Shown: positions 35,907 through 48,253 of the stretch, in pieces
How positions within the stretch are numbered: the stretch's first letter is position 1
Layout of the letters: each line of letters starts with the position of its first letter
Source of the DNA: Polytrichum commune
Lineage: Eukaryota; Streptophyta; Polytrichopsida; Polytrichales; Polytrichaceae
Direction of reading: 5' to 3'
Length of the DNA stretch: 64,000 nt
NCBI GenBank assembly: GCA_950295325.1
Contig: OX485804.1
Location: forward strand, 5,520,001 to 5,584,000
The notes under the pieces: generated by a model
Seen by the model: the letters and a program-made list of their open reading frames with translations, nothing else
Database searches by the model: none
What the model was told of the DNA's origin: nothing
Program-made: the position numbers and the translations under genes

Positions 35907-36335
35907 CAACACACCTACAAAATCATGTAGTGTGGTCACGAATCCTCAAATGTAGTGTGAAGCCATATGTGACCGGGCCCTCAACGAAATGCTATTTTAA
36001 TGGATTTCTATTCATGCGAGTCCCCACACATGATAAAATATAATTAATCAACGTTTGTGAGCGTTTGGAGTGCCATGGTCTCCTGGTTTTGTGTTAGGCC
36101 TACTTCCAAGAGGTGGTTTTTGAAAATAGTCTAAGTGACCATGAACCATGATCCATTTGATGCCATGTACGAATCCATGTAGACTTTACATCCATCTTGC
36201 ATTCACTTGTATACTCCGTTGGTCCCTCAAGCATAGTGTGAAGTGAACTTGGATTGGCTCCGCCATTTCCACCAACAAGATTGCTTGAAGTGAAATGGTC
36301 ACGGGCTCTCAGTCTCGTGTGTGAAGTGGCCCTAA

Positions 36336-37268
36336 TCAAAGCTTGAATTCATAATTAGGCATTCATATAGTAACCCACTTCCAACAAGATCAACAATGTT
36401 TGGTCATACTAGGATCTACTTGCACCACTTGGTTAAGAGAATTAGCTAACTTAAGAGTCAGTGAGGATTAGCTAACCAAAAAGCCAATACGCTAAAATCA
36501 TGTTTGAACTACCCACATTACCAAGTTAGGAGATTTAGCTAACAATATAAAGGAATGTGAATCAATTAACTCACATGCTAGCTATTCGATCTCACACCGC
36601 ATCCCTAGGTTACAACGGATCAAAGGTTGATGTATTTAATAGAGGAGTTAAGGTTGACTAGTCAAAGTTTTGCTCAACTTGCCCAAGTTTTCAACATGAC
36701 AATAATTATGAACATTATGATTATTGTGGCCCAAGCCATTTGTGTTTCGTAAATATCGATATCCAATCAAATGTTACCAAACATTATTATTTGTCTAAAT
36801 ATGAAAATTGAAAATGGTTATTACGAATTCATTTTGTTGATAGAATATTTTATGATTTGCAATATATGCTAATTTAGGATGATGTAACAAATAGTTCAAT
36901 CCAGCTCATAGCATGGTGGAGAAGAGATGGGAAAAACAAGAGGTGGGCATTCAAGAAAAAAATTGGGCTAATGATTAGCTAAGACGTCTTCACATAGTAG
37001 AGTCCAAAAAGTTAGCTAAGTTCTAGTTTTCAATTTTTTTAATTTAAACCTAAAATTTAACTAGGTGGTGTGGCACAAGAGTAAGTAGCTTGCATATAGG
37101 TTGGCTACCTCATATGTTAGCAATTCTCTTCATCATGTGGTGCGGTCACAATATAACTAGTTTGAGTAGTTACTTGCTCTGAGCGAAGCCTTAACCAGGT
37201 TGTGTGGATGGACCCTTACATATGCACTCACTGTGTATGTAGATACCTTACTTATTTTGTTGGGTTCA
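36336..37268. other. Gene-free stretch
   Basis: AT-rich sequence with no open frame or shared repeat that I can support. Confidence 0.35.
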
Positions 37269-37414
37269 CACTACAAGCATATGACTCCTAGGCAATTGGC
37301 ATTCTTAGATTGTCTTACGTCACTAGGAAATATGCAAATATATTGTACAATGATAAATTTGCATATTAATTCAGCAACGCATAACATTTGCCTATGACTC
37401 ATATGTTGGTAGTG
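37269..37414. mobile_element. MITE of the CACTACAAGCATATGAG family
   Basis: The left end CACTACAAGCATATGACTCC and the right end TATGACTCATATGTTGG, TAGTG are inverted. The interior has the family GTACAATGATAAATTTGC block. Confidence 0.8.
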
Positions 37415-38762
37415 TTAGTTGCCCGCACATGATCCAAATTTTGAAGGCAAACATTTCCTAAGTGGAGGGCTTTTGTGGCCTATAATGCTTCTCAATTTGG
37501 ATATTAGAGTTGGGATTTTTTTTGGACATGCAAATGTAATATGAAAATTTAGCAACATTGTATAAAATTTTGAGTTTCCATGTTACTACTATGATTTTTC
37601 AAGTGAAAAGTATCGTAACCATAAAATGACCATAGAGACCCCAAATTATACTAGTTAATGAACCTAGAATGGTTAACAAGTTTCAAGCATGCATTCCAAT
37701 GTCTTTGTAACCTTTTTTTTTCTTTCCTTTTTTCCCTTTTTTGATTGGTATTCCTTCTTAGATCCCCACCTAAATAACACACCGCTCAAATATAGGTGTT
37801 CTTTTAAGACAAGAATCCAAATTAGATATGTGTAGAGTCAAATTTCTTTAATTTTTGCCTCAATTGGAAAAGAAAAATGTGAAAAGAGGCCAATCAAAAC
37901 AAAACATTCAATTAGGATGTGATAAACTAGGCCATAGACTAGAAGATATGAAGAAAATGAGATTGTAGAAGACTATGGTTTAATAGGAGTAGTCATCATC
38001 ATATAAATTCAACACATGCTTTATTTTTGCTAGATATAGGCGGTGGATTTATGAAGAAAGGGTTTTAGACATCGAATCTCTTATGGGATGACAATTGACT
38101 TGTAAAGCAAATTGTGATGACATTAGGATCATAGATTGATCATTTGTGAATAAAATGCACCCTATTTTGTGAAGGCTAGTGGTTTTGTTGGATGGAGAGT
38201 GATTTGGCAATCCATTGTCTGATTGTTTTTGTGTACGATTGAGAACCTTATTTTGAAGTGAATCTTGTTTCTATGCGCAAGTCTATGGTTCAAGTTTTTT
38301 TTATTGTGAGTTGGTTTTAATTCTATTCGAAGAGGTTGCGTCAATGGTCTTGTTTATTTTGTGAGAGACTTACATATAACATTGCGTATGTTGGGAGAAG
38401 TACGAAGTCGATGATATGTGGCACAAAGGGATTTAATAAATAATTGTGTGAAGTGAATTATTGATAGTTAGAACTCAATCTGTTGGGAAAAGGCCACATA
38501 GTGTACTTGGCGCGTAAGTGGATTCATGGTCTTCTGGAAGAGAAAATTTCCCAAGTTGATTGACCTTTGATATAGTGGATATCATATGGAAGGACAAACA
38601 AAGGGAAAATTATGATGAATTCTTTCTCATTATTAGAAACCCTGATAATTCTAAGATCCAAGGAGAATTGATTGAGAACAATTATATGCCTTTATTGTTG
38701 ACTAATGTTGAGAGAAACTTGAAGGATGTGACCATCAAATCATAAGTGCAATGTGCTAGAGT
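37415..38762. other. Gene-free stretch with one unplaced frame
   Basis: The 61-residue frame at 38560-38745 (FDIVDIIWKDKQ..., NPDNSKIQGEL...) looks less random than others nearby but has no motif I recognise and no exon partner. It could be a decayed element fragment. Confidence 0.3.
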
Positions 38763-39079
38763 GGTAACCTTGAATTAGTCAAGATATAATAAACGAACAC
38801 ACTAGTCAATAGTCTTGGGACATAATAAATGGATTGAACATCCAAAAATACTATGGAGGAAGTGAGCGAGAGCCTAAATTAAATTCTAAATTAATGAATA
38901 ATGCCATGACTTGTTAAATTGACCACGTAGTTTTTTTAAAACGGTAACCTTGAATTAGTCAAGATATAATAAATGAACACACTAGTCAATAGTCTTGGGA
39001 CATAATAAATGGAATGAACATCCAAAAATACTATGGAGGAAGTGAGCGAGAGCCTAAATTAAATTCTAAATTAATGAAT
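38763..39079. repeat. 137-bp direct duplication
   Basis: Positions 38763-38899 and 38943-39079 are the same 137-bp sequence with two differences, separated by 43 bp. Both copies start GGTAACCTTGAATTAGTC and end TAAATTAATGAAT. The near identity suggests a recent event. Confidence 0.95.
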
Positions 39080-39202
39080 CTATACCCTAGCCTAGTCGGC
39101 ACCTTACATATTGACTGTAGTTGTTTTGATCAATGTGCAGTCGATTTTAAAATCCCCTATACATACTACTTGATGACTAATTAGTCCAATTCTTAGTGGA
39201 AT

Positions 39203-39330
39203 CACTACAAGCATGTGAGTCTTGGGAAATTGACATGCGGTATTGGATAGTTGTCATACGACACTAACAATTTGTAAATCTATTGTATCGATGTATTTGC
39301 ATATTTCTTCTAGTGCCGCGAGACAATCGT
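39203..39330. mobile_element. Partial MITE of the CACTACAAGCATATGAG family
   Basis: The left end CACTACAAGCATGTGAGTC is clear. The right end has decayed. Confidence 0.55.
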
Positions 39331-39486
39331 CAAGGGTATATATGTTCATTGTGATAAAATCGTCCGTTACCCTACAAAAGCGCGTCTTTATTAAGCCCCT
39401 TCATCCATAATACAAAGATGAGTTTATCTGGTACAAGCCGCAAAAGCCCATGTTGAATCTGGAGGCAAGATGGCATGTGGCATATG

Positions 39487-39640
39487 CACTACAAACATAC
39501 GAACCTTGGGGTGATTATCATGCGTCACTTGAAAAGCTTGTCCTACGTCATTGAAAAAACGACAAATCTACTACGATGATAGATTTGCATTGTTCTTTCA
39601 CTGATGTAGTATGATTGCCTAGGACTCATAGGTTGTAGTG
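39487..39640. mobile_element. MITE of the CACTACAAGCATATGAG family
   Basis: The left end is CACTACAAACATACGAACC and the right end is CCTAGGACTCATAGGTTG, TAGTG. TATG precedes and follows the element. The interior closely matches 15369-15520 (CTTGTCCTA and TGTTCTTTCAC blocks). Confidence 0.8.
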
Positions 39641-39781
39641 TATGGTCCCTACGCATGCTTCATTGTTTTGGTGGGGTCAAAACATGTGACAAGTGCCGGG
39701 TTGAAAGGGGTTGTGCGTTTTGACCTGAGTTGTCTGCAATCTTGACGTGCGGTGGAGCATATGATGAATAATAATAATACA

Positions 39782-39808
39782 AAGAAGAAGAAGAAGAAGA
39801 AGAAGAAG
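39782..39808. repeat. (AAG)n microsatellite
   Basis: About nine AAG units are seen directly. Confidence 0.95.
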
Positions 39809-40943
39809 CTCCCTCCCCTCTTTCTTTCTTTATTAATTTTGTTTTGGTTCTTGCTTTAAACTATGAAGTTTACCTCCACTGAGGACTTTAAGTCGAGTTC
39901 CTAGTGAGAGATCACAGACACATGACAAACAACATATAATTCAATATGCTAGCAGGCTGTGATACGAGGACGAAGGTAGATGAGCTTTATTTGCTTACTT
40001 TCCTTTTGTTGTTTGCTGCGTTATACTACTTGGGTGCATGAGGTTTTATGCATTTGAAGAAGCCAAGATCGGTTTCATAGAAGTTTTGGAGCTCGTCTTG
40101 AATTGTTATGAACTCTCAAAATTCACTAACAATGAGTCATAAGAAGGGCACATACGTTTTTCTCCCGTTTATGTTGAATGTTGAGCTTAGTTAAGGGATC
40201 TTGAGCACGCAATCTAATCTCTTGTAAAAGCATGTGTAGATGGTGCATGTCTTAAACAAATGTCAGGCTTTTAGTGGAAAAAGAGAGACTAAATTTGACC
40301 CGAAAACATGTGTCCAAATACTTGCAAGTATCAAATTAGGCCTATCTACCTCAATTGGGTTTCATGACATGGAAGTAGGAAGAAGAAGAATACATTTAGT
40401 TCAAGAATGATGTCATTGAAAGAAGTGTTGATAGATCCTAAGGTACCATACACTATTCTAGGCACTTCTAACTACACAAACTATTTTCGGGTATTGAACC
40501 ATATTGCCAATTATCTCATCCAACGACCCTTCAATCAACAATTGCGAATCACAAAAATCATCATTTTAAAGATTGGGGTTGAGATGCAAAAGGTATAGGA
40601 TCATCAAAGGAATTGAGTTACACCTATCTATGCTAAGTTAAGGTATTTGGCCCTATTATGAACATTTCCAAACTCCTATAGTTTCAACTGTGGGATTAGA
40701 TCGGAAATTGTCTCATTCAATTAGCAATAGCGAGTCACACAAAAATATATTTCAAATTTTAAAATTGAATTACTATGTTAAGTTATTGTGATCAAACCGT
40801 AGGTTCTCCTTCTCTTCAAATTATCACATTAGGTTCTCATGGTTGTGTTGAATATAAAGTTAAGTATGGTTGATATGTTATGAGCCCTTGGTCCAATATA
40901 ATTGTAACGTTAATTATATATTTATTCAATTTTTGGGTTCATT
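39809..40943. other. Gene-free stretch
   Basis: No gene and no shared repeat that I can support. Confidence 0.35.
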
Positions 40944-41092
40944 CACTACAAACATATAAGTCCTAGTGACTTGTCCAATCTAGGTGAAAGAACAATGCAT
41001 GTCTACCATTGTGAATATATATATATATATATATACATGGGACAAGTTTTAGTGATGCAAGATAATTGCACATGACTCATATATCGGTAGTG
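40944..41092. mobile_element. MITE of the CACTACAAGCATATGAG family
   Basis: The left end is CACTACAAACATATAAGTCC and the right end GACTCATATATCGGTAGTG. ATT lies on both flanks. A (TA)n tract at about 41017-41034 lies inside. Confidence 0.75.
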
Positions 41093-41697
41093 ATTCTTGC
41101 CTAGAAACCTTGTCGTATGACACTCAAACATAGGTGTCCGATCAAGAAGAATGACCACATAAGGCCCACATATATATACCTACCTTATCGTGTTTTACAT
41201 ATGCAACCAATTGTTACTTGCAATTGTCCGTGTCGGAGAACTTATTCTCATTGTGGATGATGCCTAGTGACCTAAGTGCACGCATGTTCAAGCGGAGACT
41301 TGCTTTTGGAGGTCCCTTGGGCTCACAATTCAAGGAGCTCTAAGGCTTCTTAGAGCTCGAGGTGATAAAAAAAAAAATCCGATTTTTTGACAACAAACAA
41401 TATTGAACCTCCAAAGAAGGTGGTGTGTGCCTTCGAGGAAGACTGTTGGCAAATCTCACACGAGTACAAAACCGACCTGTATGTCGGAGATACCTCGTGT
41501 CTTACGAGTTTGCTAGTAGTAGTGTGGTATATATATATGGAATAATGTAAATAATCGGAAATAGGATCTCGGTTGCACCATTCTTCGGTCATGGTACAAG
41601 TCACTCTTTGCGAGGAATTTGCTCTTCTATATTCTATATCAAAGAATATAGAATTACTTTATCAAAGAATATTCATTAGAGTTACCTGCTAATTTGA

Positions 41698-42000
41698 CCG
41701 GAGATTTGGTTGGGAGTTGGTTGTTTTGCATACAATAGTTTTCCTATGCATTAATATGTTTTTGGTGTATGTTTGGAGTTGGTGTGGAAGTTTGAACGAA
41801 GAACATTACAACATTTCATCGAGGGTCAAACTCATTTTGGCATGCCTGGAGGTGCTAAAATGAGTTAACGCCTTGATGAACTTAATGTAGAAAGTGTCTT
41901 GCTCAAACCCTCCACACTAGGTTTAAGCATGCACCGAAAGCTTACCGAACATGAGAGGTAGCGTATGTAAAAGAACCAACTCATGATCACGACTCTATTT
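41698..42000. mobile_element. MITE related to the RPA49 intron 3 element
   Basis: It shares GGTTGGGAGTTGGTTGTTTT, the GCATACAA block and the AAGCATGCACC block with 60446-60722 and also has inverted-repeat halves. The right boundary is approximate. Confidence 0.5.
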
Positions 42001-43370
42001 GGATTAAGGGATGACTCTGTTACGTAGATCAAGATCTTCATACTAGAGATGGGACTTATTTCTCCAAGTTCAATATGCACGAAGCAATCTCCATATATGG
42101 AAGAGAAATTAGGTAGTGGGGAAGGAAGTTTGGAATGTGGAGAATCAACTCTATAATGAAGTGAAAAAAGGGTGAAGGGTTATGTGGTTGAAGAATGTAT
42201 GGTGGTCATATGCAGTAAGTTGGAAACATTTACTTTGGTCACCTCAAGAAGGTTTAACATCATATGATGTGCACAAAAAATTGGGGCGAAATATCCTTGT
42301 GAGTTGCATGTGTTGTGACTTTAATGTTACAATGATCAAATTATTCAACTAAAAACTTCACATGTGTTGGGAAAATCCATAATAATAAACAAACATTTGT
42401 GAATTAAGAGAGTTATGTTGCAAATTATGTTATGTTGGACGTATTGAACTCCTCAAAGAAATAGACACCTAACCATGGATTGAAGTTACTTGTGTTCGAG
42501 TTGGGATGCACATTTGGAGAACCCTTTGGCTCGTGAATCAATGATTAACTCCGTTTAGGTTGGTCTTAAAATATATTTTTCTCAACATAAGTCAATGTAA
42601 GTTGCCCGCATTGTGGTCTAAGTACCATTGAATGTCCACTTGTACATAAGGTTTGGAGGTAGGGAGATAATATATTTTGGAAGCTCTACTTGGCACCTTC
42701 TAAGCAAAGCCCCTTGGAATCTCATTTATCTTGATGTGGTGTCCGATTCACAAACACTTGCGAGAGATTTAATCGCCTCCGGTTGTACTTGAGAAAATCT
42801 ATCCCATTGACAATCTTTGGAAGGAAAGGAATGAATTCATTTAAACCAAAATATGTGGATAACAAAGAAGGCGTACCAAACTATTCCGGATGCCCTTGTA
42901 GATCGTGGGAGGTTGGAATTTCCAAAGATCCACAATGAACATGACAAACTCTCCTCCTATTGCTCATACTCCTACTTGGTATCTTCTTCGACTTTGATAC
43001 CATTGGGCACAAGAAAGAAAGACCTAATTATGGATAATATTTCTTAGTGTTCTTGGGGGTCCCCGTGTTGGGTTTCTTTTGCTTGTGGTCGTACTTTCTC
43101 TATTAGCAATTGATTCGTCGGCTTGTTCCAAATCAAAAAGTAGATAAATCCAATTCTCAACACCAACACCAAATTAAACATCCAAGGAGGTCATACATGG
43201 CTTCACGGAAGATTGCGTAATTTTTTTAGCAAGATAACAAAATGAAATTGTGTGACAAAATGCCTCATGGTACGTACGTATTGTAGCAACATGGTAACCT
43301 TGTGAAACAAGTGTTATGCATGTAAATCTATGTCTTATCTTAAGAGCGATAATTAACTTAGGGCCAATTC
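42001..43370. other. Gene-free stretch
   Basis: No gene is supported. Short frames show no domains. Confidence 0.3.
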
Positions 43371-43775
43371 GGACTATGGTGAAGAAGTGCACCAATCAAG
43401 AATTTTAGGGGAATGGAGCAATATGATTGGCTATGAAATGGGTTCTTCACTAGCCGGGGTTTACACTATGGCCAAGACTTATCCAATGGAGAACTTCAAG
43501 TATGAATGAAAAAAAGACATAGTTGCCAACGTGGCAACATTTTTTTGCTAGGGGAGTTCTCCGAAAGTCAAGTTTCTTGGGCAACCTCAAACCCTCGAAC
43601 AAGAAACCATGCCTCCAAAGAATTCCAACTCGATTTTTTTTTTTTTTAAAAAAAAAAAATCAATTTTTTTGATTGTTGTTTTTCCATCTTGTCCCCCGTA
43701 CGAACCATTGCCTCAAAGAACCTTGGGTTGAATTTATTGACATATGGGTGCATTTCTTCACCATAGTCGTAGGTT
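43371..43775. mobile_element. Probable TIR element related to Harbinger-type MITEs
   Basis: The left end GGGCCAATTCGGACTATGG pairs loosely with the right-end block CACCATAGTCGTAGG, and AAGAAGTGCAC pairs with GTGCATTTCTT. A further GGGTTTACACTATGGCC motif at 43458 recalls the element at 1738. Ends are approximate. Confidence 0.45.
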
Positions 43776-44405
43776 CTAGATAACTCTATCTAGTTCCTTA
43801 CATGTATTCCTAATTATTTTGAGTTAAACTTGGTTTCATTCACATTAGTTGTATAGTTTCCACATTCATCCGCACGCATTCATTCATATACAAACGTGAA
43901 GGGTGAGAAGGGAAAAAGACAACCGAGAGCTATACTCTAGGGCGGAGCCACTGAATGATCAGAAAATAGAAACTTGAATGTAGAAGTGGCCATGCATGTG
44001 TGCTTGAATGGGAAAAAGTGATGGATATGGGATAAGACTCGCCACCATTAGCCAATCTTGCTTCTGCAAGACAAAACAAGAGTAATAAGAAGTATTGGAG
44101 TAGTCAGAACTGAACTCAAGATTGCTAACTTAGAGGAACTCCCTACTATCCAATCTGAGGCGCTGGTGATGAGGATGAGGATGATGAAGGATATAGTTGT
44201 AACAAGTCAAGTTCATGCAAAGCAAGTCGGAGATGGTTGGGGCTTAGAGCTCATGCCAAATCGGATGTGTCCCAGCCGGCCCGAGTGACCACTCCATCAT
44301 GGTGGACTCTCATATACCAGCCACATCGTGGGGTCTAGCCGACCTCTAGCAAGCCCGGCCGGTGCGTTCCCTCCTCCCGCAGTTCTGGTGCTGCCCATCT
44401 ATCTC

Positions 44406-44506
44406 ACTAAGGACAACATCCAAAAGTGCCCTGGTTGGCTGGATGCAAGGCTCCCGCTCTGCATCCAACTAGTTGGGGCACTTTTGAACGTTGTCCTTAG
44501 TGCCCT
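44406..44506. repeat. Long imperfect hairpin
   Basis: The left arm CACTAAGGACAACATCC, AAAAGTGCCC pairs with the right arm GGGGCACTTTTGAACGTTG, TCCTTAGTG. A second inner pair is CTGGATGCA/TGCATCCA. The hairpin is about 100 nt with a small loop. It may be a tiny MITE or a small-RNA precursor; nothing in the sequence decides. Confidence 0.75.
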
Positions 44507-45847
44507 GGATGGGTGGCACCAACACCGGGGGCTTTGCACTGGCAGGGTTGGCTAGGTCCTAGCTGGTTGCCCCGGTGTGGCTACCATATTAGAAGGAGGG
44601 GTGTTAAGGGCAGGGCCCATGATCCGGCACCCTCGGGTAGCCGTTTTGATTTTTTTGGAAAATTTATGATCCTGACCAAAAATTACTGCTTGTCCCACCT
44701 GATTTCAAAAGAACATTATTTTTGGATTTTTGAAGGTCGTTTGTCCACAAATCTCATAATGAGTGCATTTCATCTTTAAGGCTCAAAATCTAATATATAT
44801 GTTTACTTCCCCTTAGTAAATAAGCAATTGATTGGGATTTCATCTTCGAAGTGAAATTGTTAATAAAGCATGTAGTGAACTTGGAAGTCAAAAATATCAC
44901 AAAATCCTCATCAGAATTGAGGTTACAATTTATGTGACTTACCATTTGAAAGGATCTTTTGTCATTCTAAACAATTGTCCTTGATGTAATGAGTTTCCAG
45001 TGACTATAATTACTTATAATGGTTATCATATTCTGAGCACTTAGTCCAATCTCTTTTAAGGGGTTTTTTTGGGGGTTTGTTCTTGGAGGCACACCAAAAT
45101 TTATACCATTCAAATATAGGTATTCAATTAAGATAAGTAACCACATTAGGCATGTCTACCTTCTGCATGTTGGAGAGAAAACATGCCTTCTCTATTGATT
45201 GGTTGTCCAACTAATATTGTTGGAGGTGAGTGCACTTGTAATAATGGACGCGTTCCGCATTTTAAGATGTGCAGATGTTTGATAACAAAATAGAAGCTAG
45301 ATCAACACATTAGTAAATCCAAATGAGGAGCATGGGAGTTGATATTGCTATTTTAGGATTCTACATCGTGAACATCTTTTGAATTCTTGAAGCAAAGGTC
45401 ACAAGATGACCTACCTGTATGATTTTCATTCGGCTATGTACAATTTATGCTTGGATATGCACCCATATGTTAGAATCCAATCACATGTCATGGTTCATGA
45501 TAGGTGCACTCACCCTGAACAACACTTAACATCATTCAACAACTTCAAACTAGTCATTTTCTATTTTAAAATAATATATCCATTATCTATCAATGCTTGT
45601 ACATAACATAGAACCTCATAATATAACAATGAGATGCTTGGAGTTAAGTCTAAATTTGTGTCTTTGAGATCCTTGTTATATTACGAGGGCCCATGAAATG
45701 AGAGTTGCACGTTGAGTAATGTTGTGTATACCATGCATACCTATGTGTGTATATAATATATGTGAGAGCGTATGCTCAACAGTTGATGGGTGGCTTATGA
45801 CAATTATTTTGTGCATGTGTGTGGTGGTGACTAAGGTTGAGGCATCC
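44507..45847. other. Gene-free stretch
   Basis: No gene and no strong repeat that I can support. Confidence 0.3.
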
Positions 45848-46226
45848 ACAGTCGACCAAGTTCATCTAACTACTCACTAGGGTCATGTAATGCCGACATA
45901 GATGAGATGTACATTTTTTAGGTGAGCAAAGTTAAAGTTTACGTGATGGCGGCTTGTAATTGATTACCCTCATAAGAATTTTGATAATTTTCGTAGCCAA
46001 GGAGTAGCATTAAGATGAGCGGTTATGGATAAACTGAAGATCAACTACGTGGAACCCTAAGATTTGTAACAATTTCCATATTTCTTAAATTTTATAAAAA
46101 AAAAATTACAGTCTCCTTAGAATTTGATTCTCTTTGCAAGAAAAACAAATCCCTGCTATTACTCCTCCTAAACAAATGTAAGCTCTCTTATTTTATCAGT
46201 TAATTGATGCCTCAACCTTACATAAT
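45848..46226. repeat. Dispersed repeat pair, copy 2
   Basis: This is the partner of 33686-34080 in the same orientation, somewhat more decayed (GTCGACCAAGTTCATCTAAC and TTCTCTTTGCAAGAAAAACA blocks). Confidence 0.7.
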
Positions 46227-47744
46227 ACAAAACATGTATGTTTATGCTCACAGGGTTGTTCTATGTTGTAAACTTTCTAGATTTTCCGAGAGAGTTTCTT
46301 GATCGAATACTTGCCCAAATAACCACATGTATACAAAAGACAGTAGGCTCTTCTCACAGGTTAATGTTCTTATATATATATATGGTGTCTTAGAATTAAA
46401 TTTGATTCATAATATTTACTAGGCATGTCCGCCAACTCTGTAAAATAAATGTTTTATCTTGAATATTTTGATATCAACCATCGAATATTCTTGATGCCAT
46501 GCGTTTTCAGGCCGGCTCTTGGAACGCAGAGCTCACATAGAGAACCTTTTGGGATTCAAAAGAGGATCCAACGATGATCATTGGTCGAATGTTGTAGTGC
46601 TACAATGTTCAGAGAGGTTGTACTGGGATTGGAAATGGACATGAACAATAGTCTCTTAATAATATGATGTTCCTCTTGCAAGCAACTGCTACTTCAATAC
46701 ACAACAAATCCATCTTTCAAAAAGAAAGGCTAAGTGACTTAGTCTGTATCATGAGAAACCATGATCACCTTTAGGAAAATGGGCTCATATTCATGTCGGT
46801 GCAAGAACATCGAAGTTCATTATTGTTTAGTTTCTTCTTCTTCTCATACATAACTCCAGGTGGTCTTAAAACCGTGCCCACACCAGGACCAACGACTGGC
46901 CCACACGATCGGGAGGGTTTCCATCTTGACATGAGTTCTTGTCTTGTATGCATTGGCGGAACTGTAGTACGTTACATCCAACGAGGTTACTGCGAGTAGG
47001 ACAAAAGAATCCTTACATGCTAGTAATGAATTTCGGAAAGAGATACATATTCCCTATCAAGAAGGACTCCTCCTACTGCCCAAGACCAACAACTGGCCCT
47101 AGTGTGTGCATGGTGCTAGAGAACATCCAAGTTGACCTGGGCAAGTGCCACGTTCACCACCCTCGCTCGTCCATTGAGAGGATTCCCCAAACGAAAAGGA
47201 GGGACATAGATATATAGCTCGCTCGCAAAAGGGTGAGGAAGGATTCGGAGCTTTCGTAGGGCGTGTGTTGGTGGTGCCTTGACTCGGACTTGTTTTAATC
47301 CCACAGGCAACAACAACGTGGGCTCTCCAGGTGCCCAAAATCTTGAAATCCGTTAGACAAAGGTGGCGAGTTCACGAAGCCACACTAGATTGGGGGAAAG
47401 GGGGAGGGAAAAAATCTATAAAGCCTACACGTAGTCCTAACCCTAGTCACCACGATCCTAGGTGGTGAATGATGTATGTGAAGGGCAAAGGCGAAGGGAA
47501 GGCCTAGTACGAAGTAAAGGGGAAGAGGATGATGCATGAGATGTAAGTGAGGGCCTGCCCACACCTGCTGGTGGGCGAGGCAGTGGAAGGCCCCCACCAG
47601 CAGGGAGGGACTTTTCGTCCAAAAAGTTGACCCACCAGCGATTGGGCGCAAGGCCCTTAATATTTGGCCGTTCGCAGGTAGCCCAGGTAAGTTTTCGGGT
47701 TTAGGACCAGAAACTTACTAAAGTGCGCCAGAGTGACAACGGCC
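46227..47744. other. Gene-free stretch
   Basis: A GACCAACGACTGGCCC-type block occurs at 46889 and again at 47084, a short direct repeat. Open frames of 60-90 residues on both strands overlap and have no recognisable motif. Confidence 0.3.
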
Positions 47745-47752
47745 GTTTGAGT

Positions 47753-48087
47753 TCATTGGCCCGTGTTCGGGGAAATTTTTGGGCATATTGGTTGAAATCC
47801 TACCGTAGGTTACTAGAAGCTTAGGCTTAAAATAATTATTACCAAGTGTGCCTTAACACCTAGGCAGTTCTTGACTTTGTTTGCTCAAAAAATTAAAAAT
47901 TAAAATTGGGTTAGCTAGCCACACAAGTAATTTAAAGTCTAAAGCCTAGAACTCGATGATATTCTATAGATTCTATAGATTCCTCTTAAATGATCGGTAA
48001 TTTTCCTGTAGTCTTCAACTTCAACCGTTTATTTCTCAAACTCAACCGGTTCATTTGTAACTAACTGCCGGTTCTCCCCGATCATTG
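47753..48087. mobile_element. hAT-type MITE with GTTTGAGT duplication and inner insertion
   Basis: GTTTGAGT flanks both ends (47745-47752 and 48088-48095). The right half (CTCAACCGGTTCATTTGTAA to CCCCGATCATTG) is standard for the family. The left end has CCGTGTTCGGGGAAATTTTTG. About 150 bp in the middle are not family sequence. Confidence 0.7.
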
Positions 48088-48098
48088 GTTTGAGTTTA

Positions 48099-48253
48099 GT
48101 GGCCCGTGTTCGGGGAGATTTTTGGGCATAATTGGTTGAAGTCCTACCATAGGTTAATAGCATCTTAGGCAGAAAATAATTATTTACAAATCTACCTAAA
48201 CTTTTTGGAAATTCTTGACTTTGTTTGCCTAAAAAATTAAAAATTAAAAATGG
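48099..48253. repeat. Direct repeat of 47757-47910
   Basis: About 155 bp starting GGCCCGTGTTCGGGGAGAT repeats the left half of the preceding element, including CTTGACTTTGTTTGC and a run ending AAAAATTAAAAATTAAAA. It follows directly on the GTTTGAGT target site. Confidence 0.8.

Larger units (their letters stand above)
35324..36332. mobile_element. PIF/Harbinger-type MITE interrupted by a hAT-like insertion
   Basis: The outer ends match 17187-17691 (GGGTCACTTCACACACGAG at left, CTCGTGTGTGAAGTGGCCC at right). TAA flanks both sides (35321-35323 and 36333-36335). Removing the inner insertion and one 8-bp duplication leaves 503 bp, the family length. Confidence 0.92.

Noticed and set aside
35551-35939. 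Three minus-strand frames of 95-102 residues with a repeated HNYT peptide
   Set aside because: Produced by a 22-bp minisatellite inside a transposon.
38560-38745. 61-residue frame with acidic, non-random look
   Set aside because: No family recognised and flanks are not coding; kept only as a remark.
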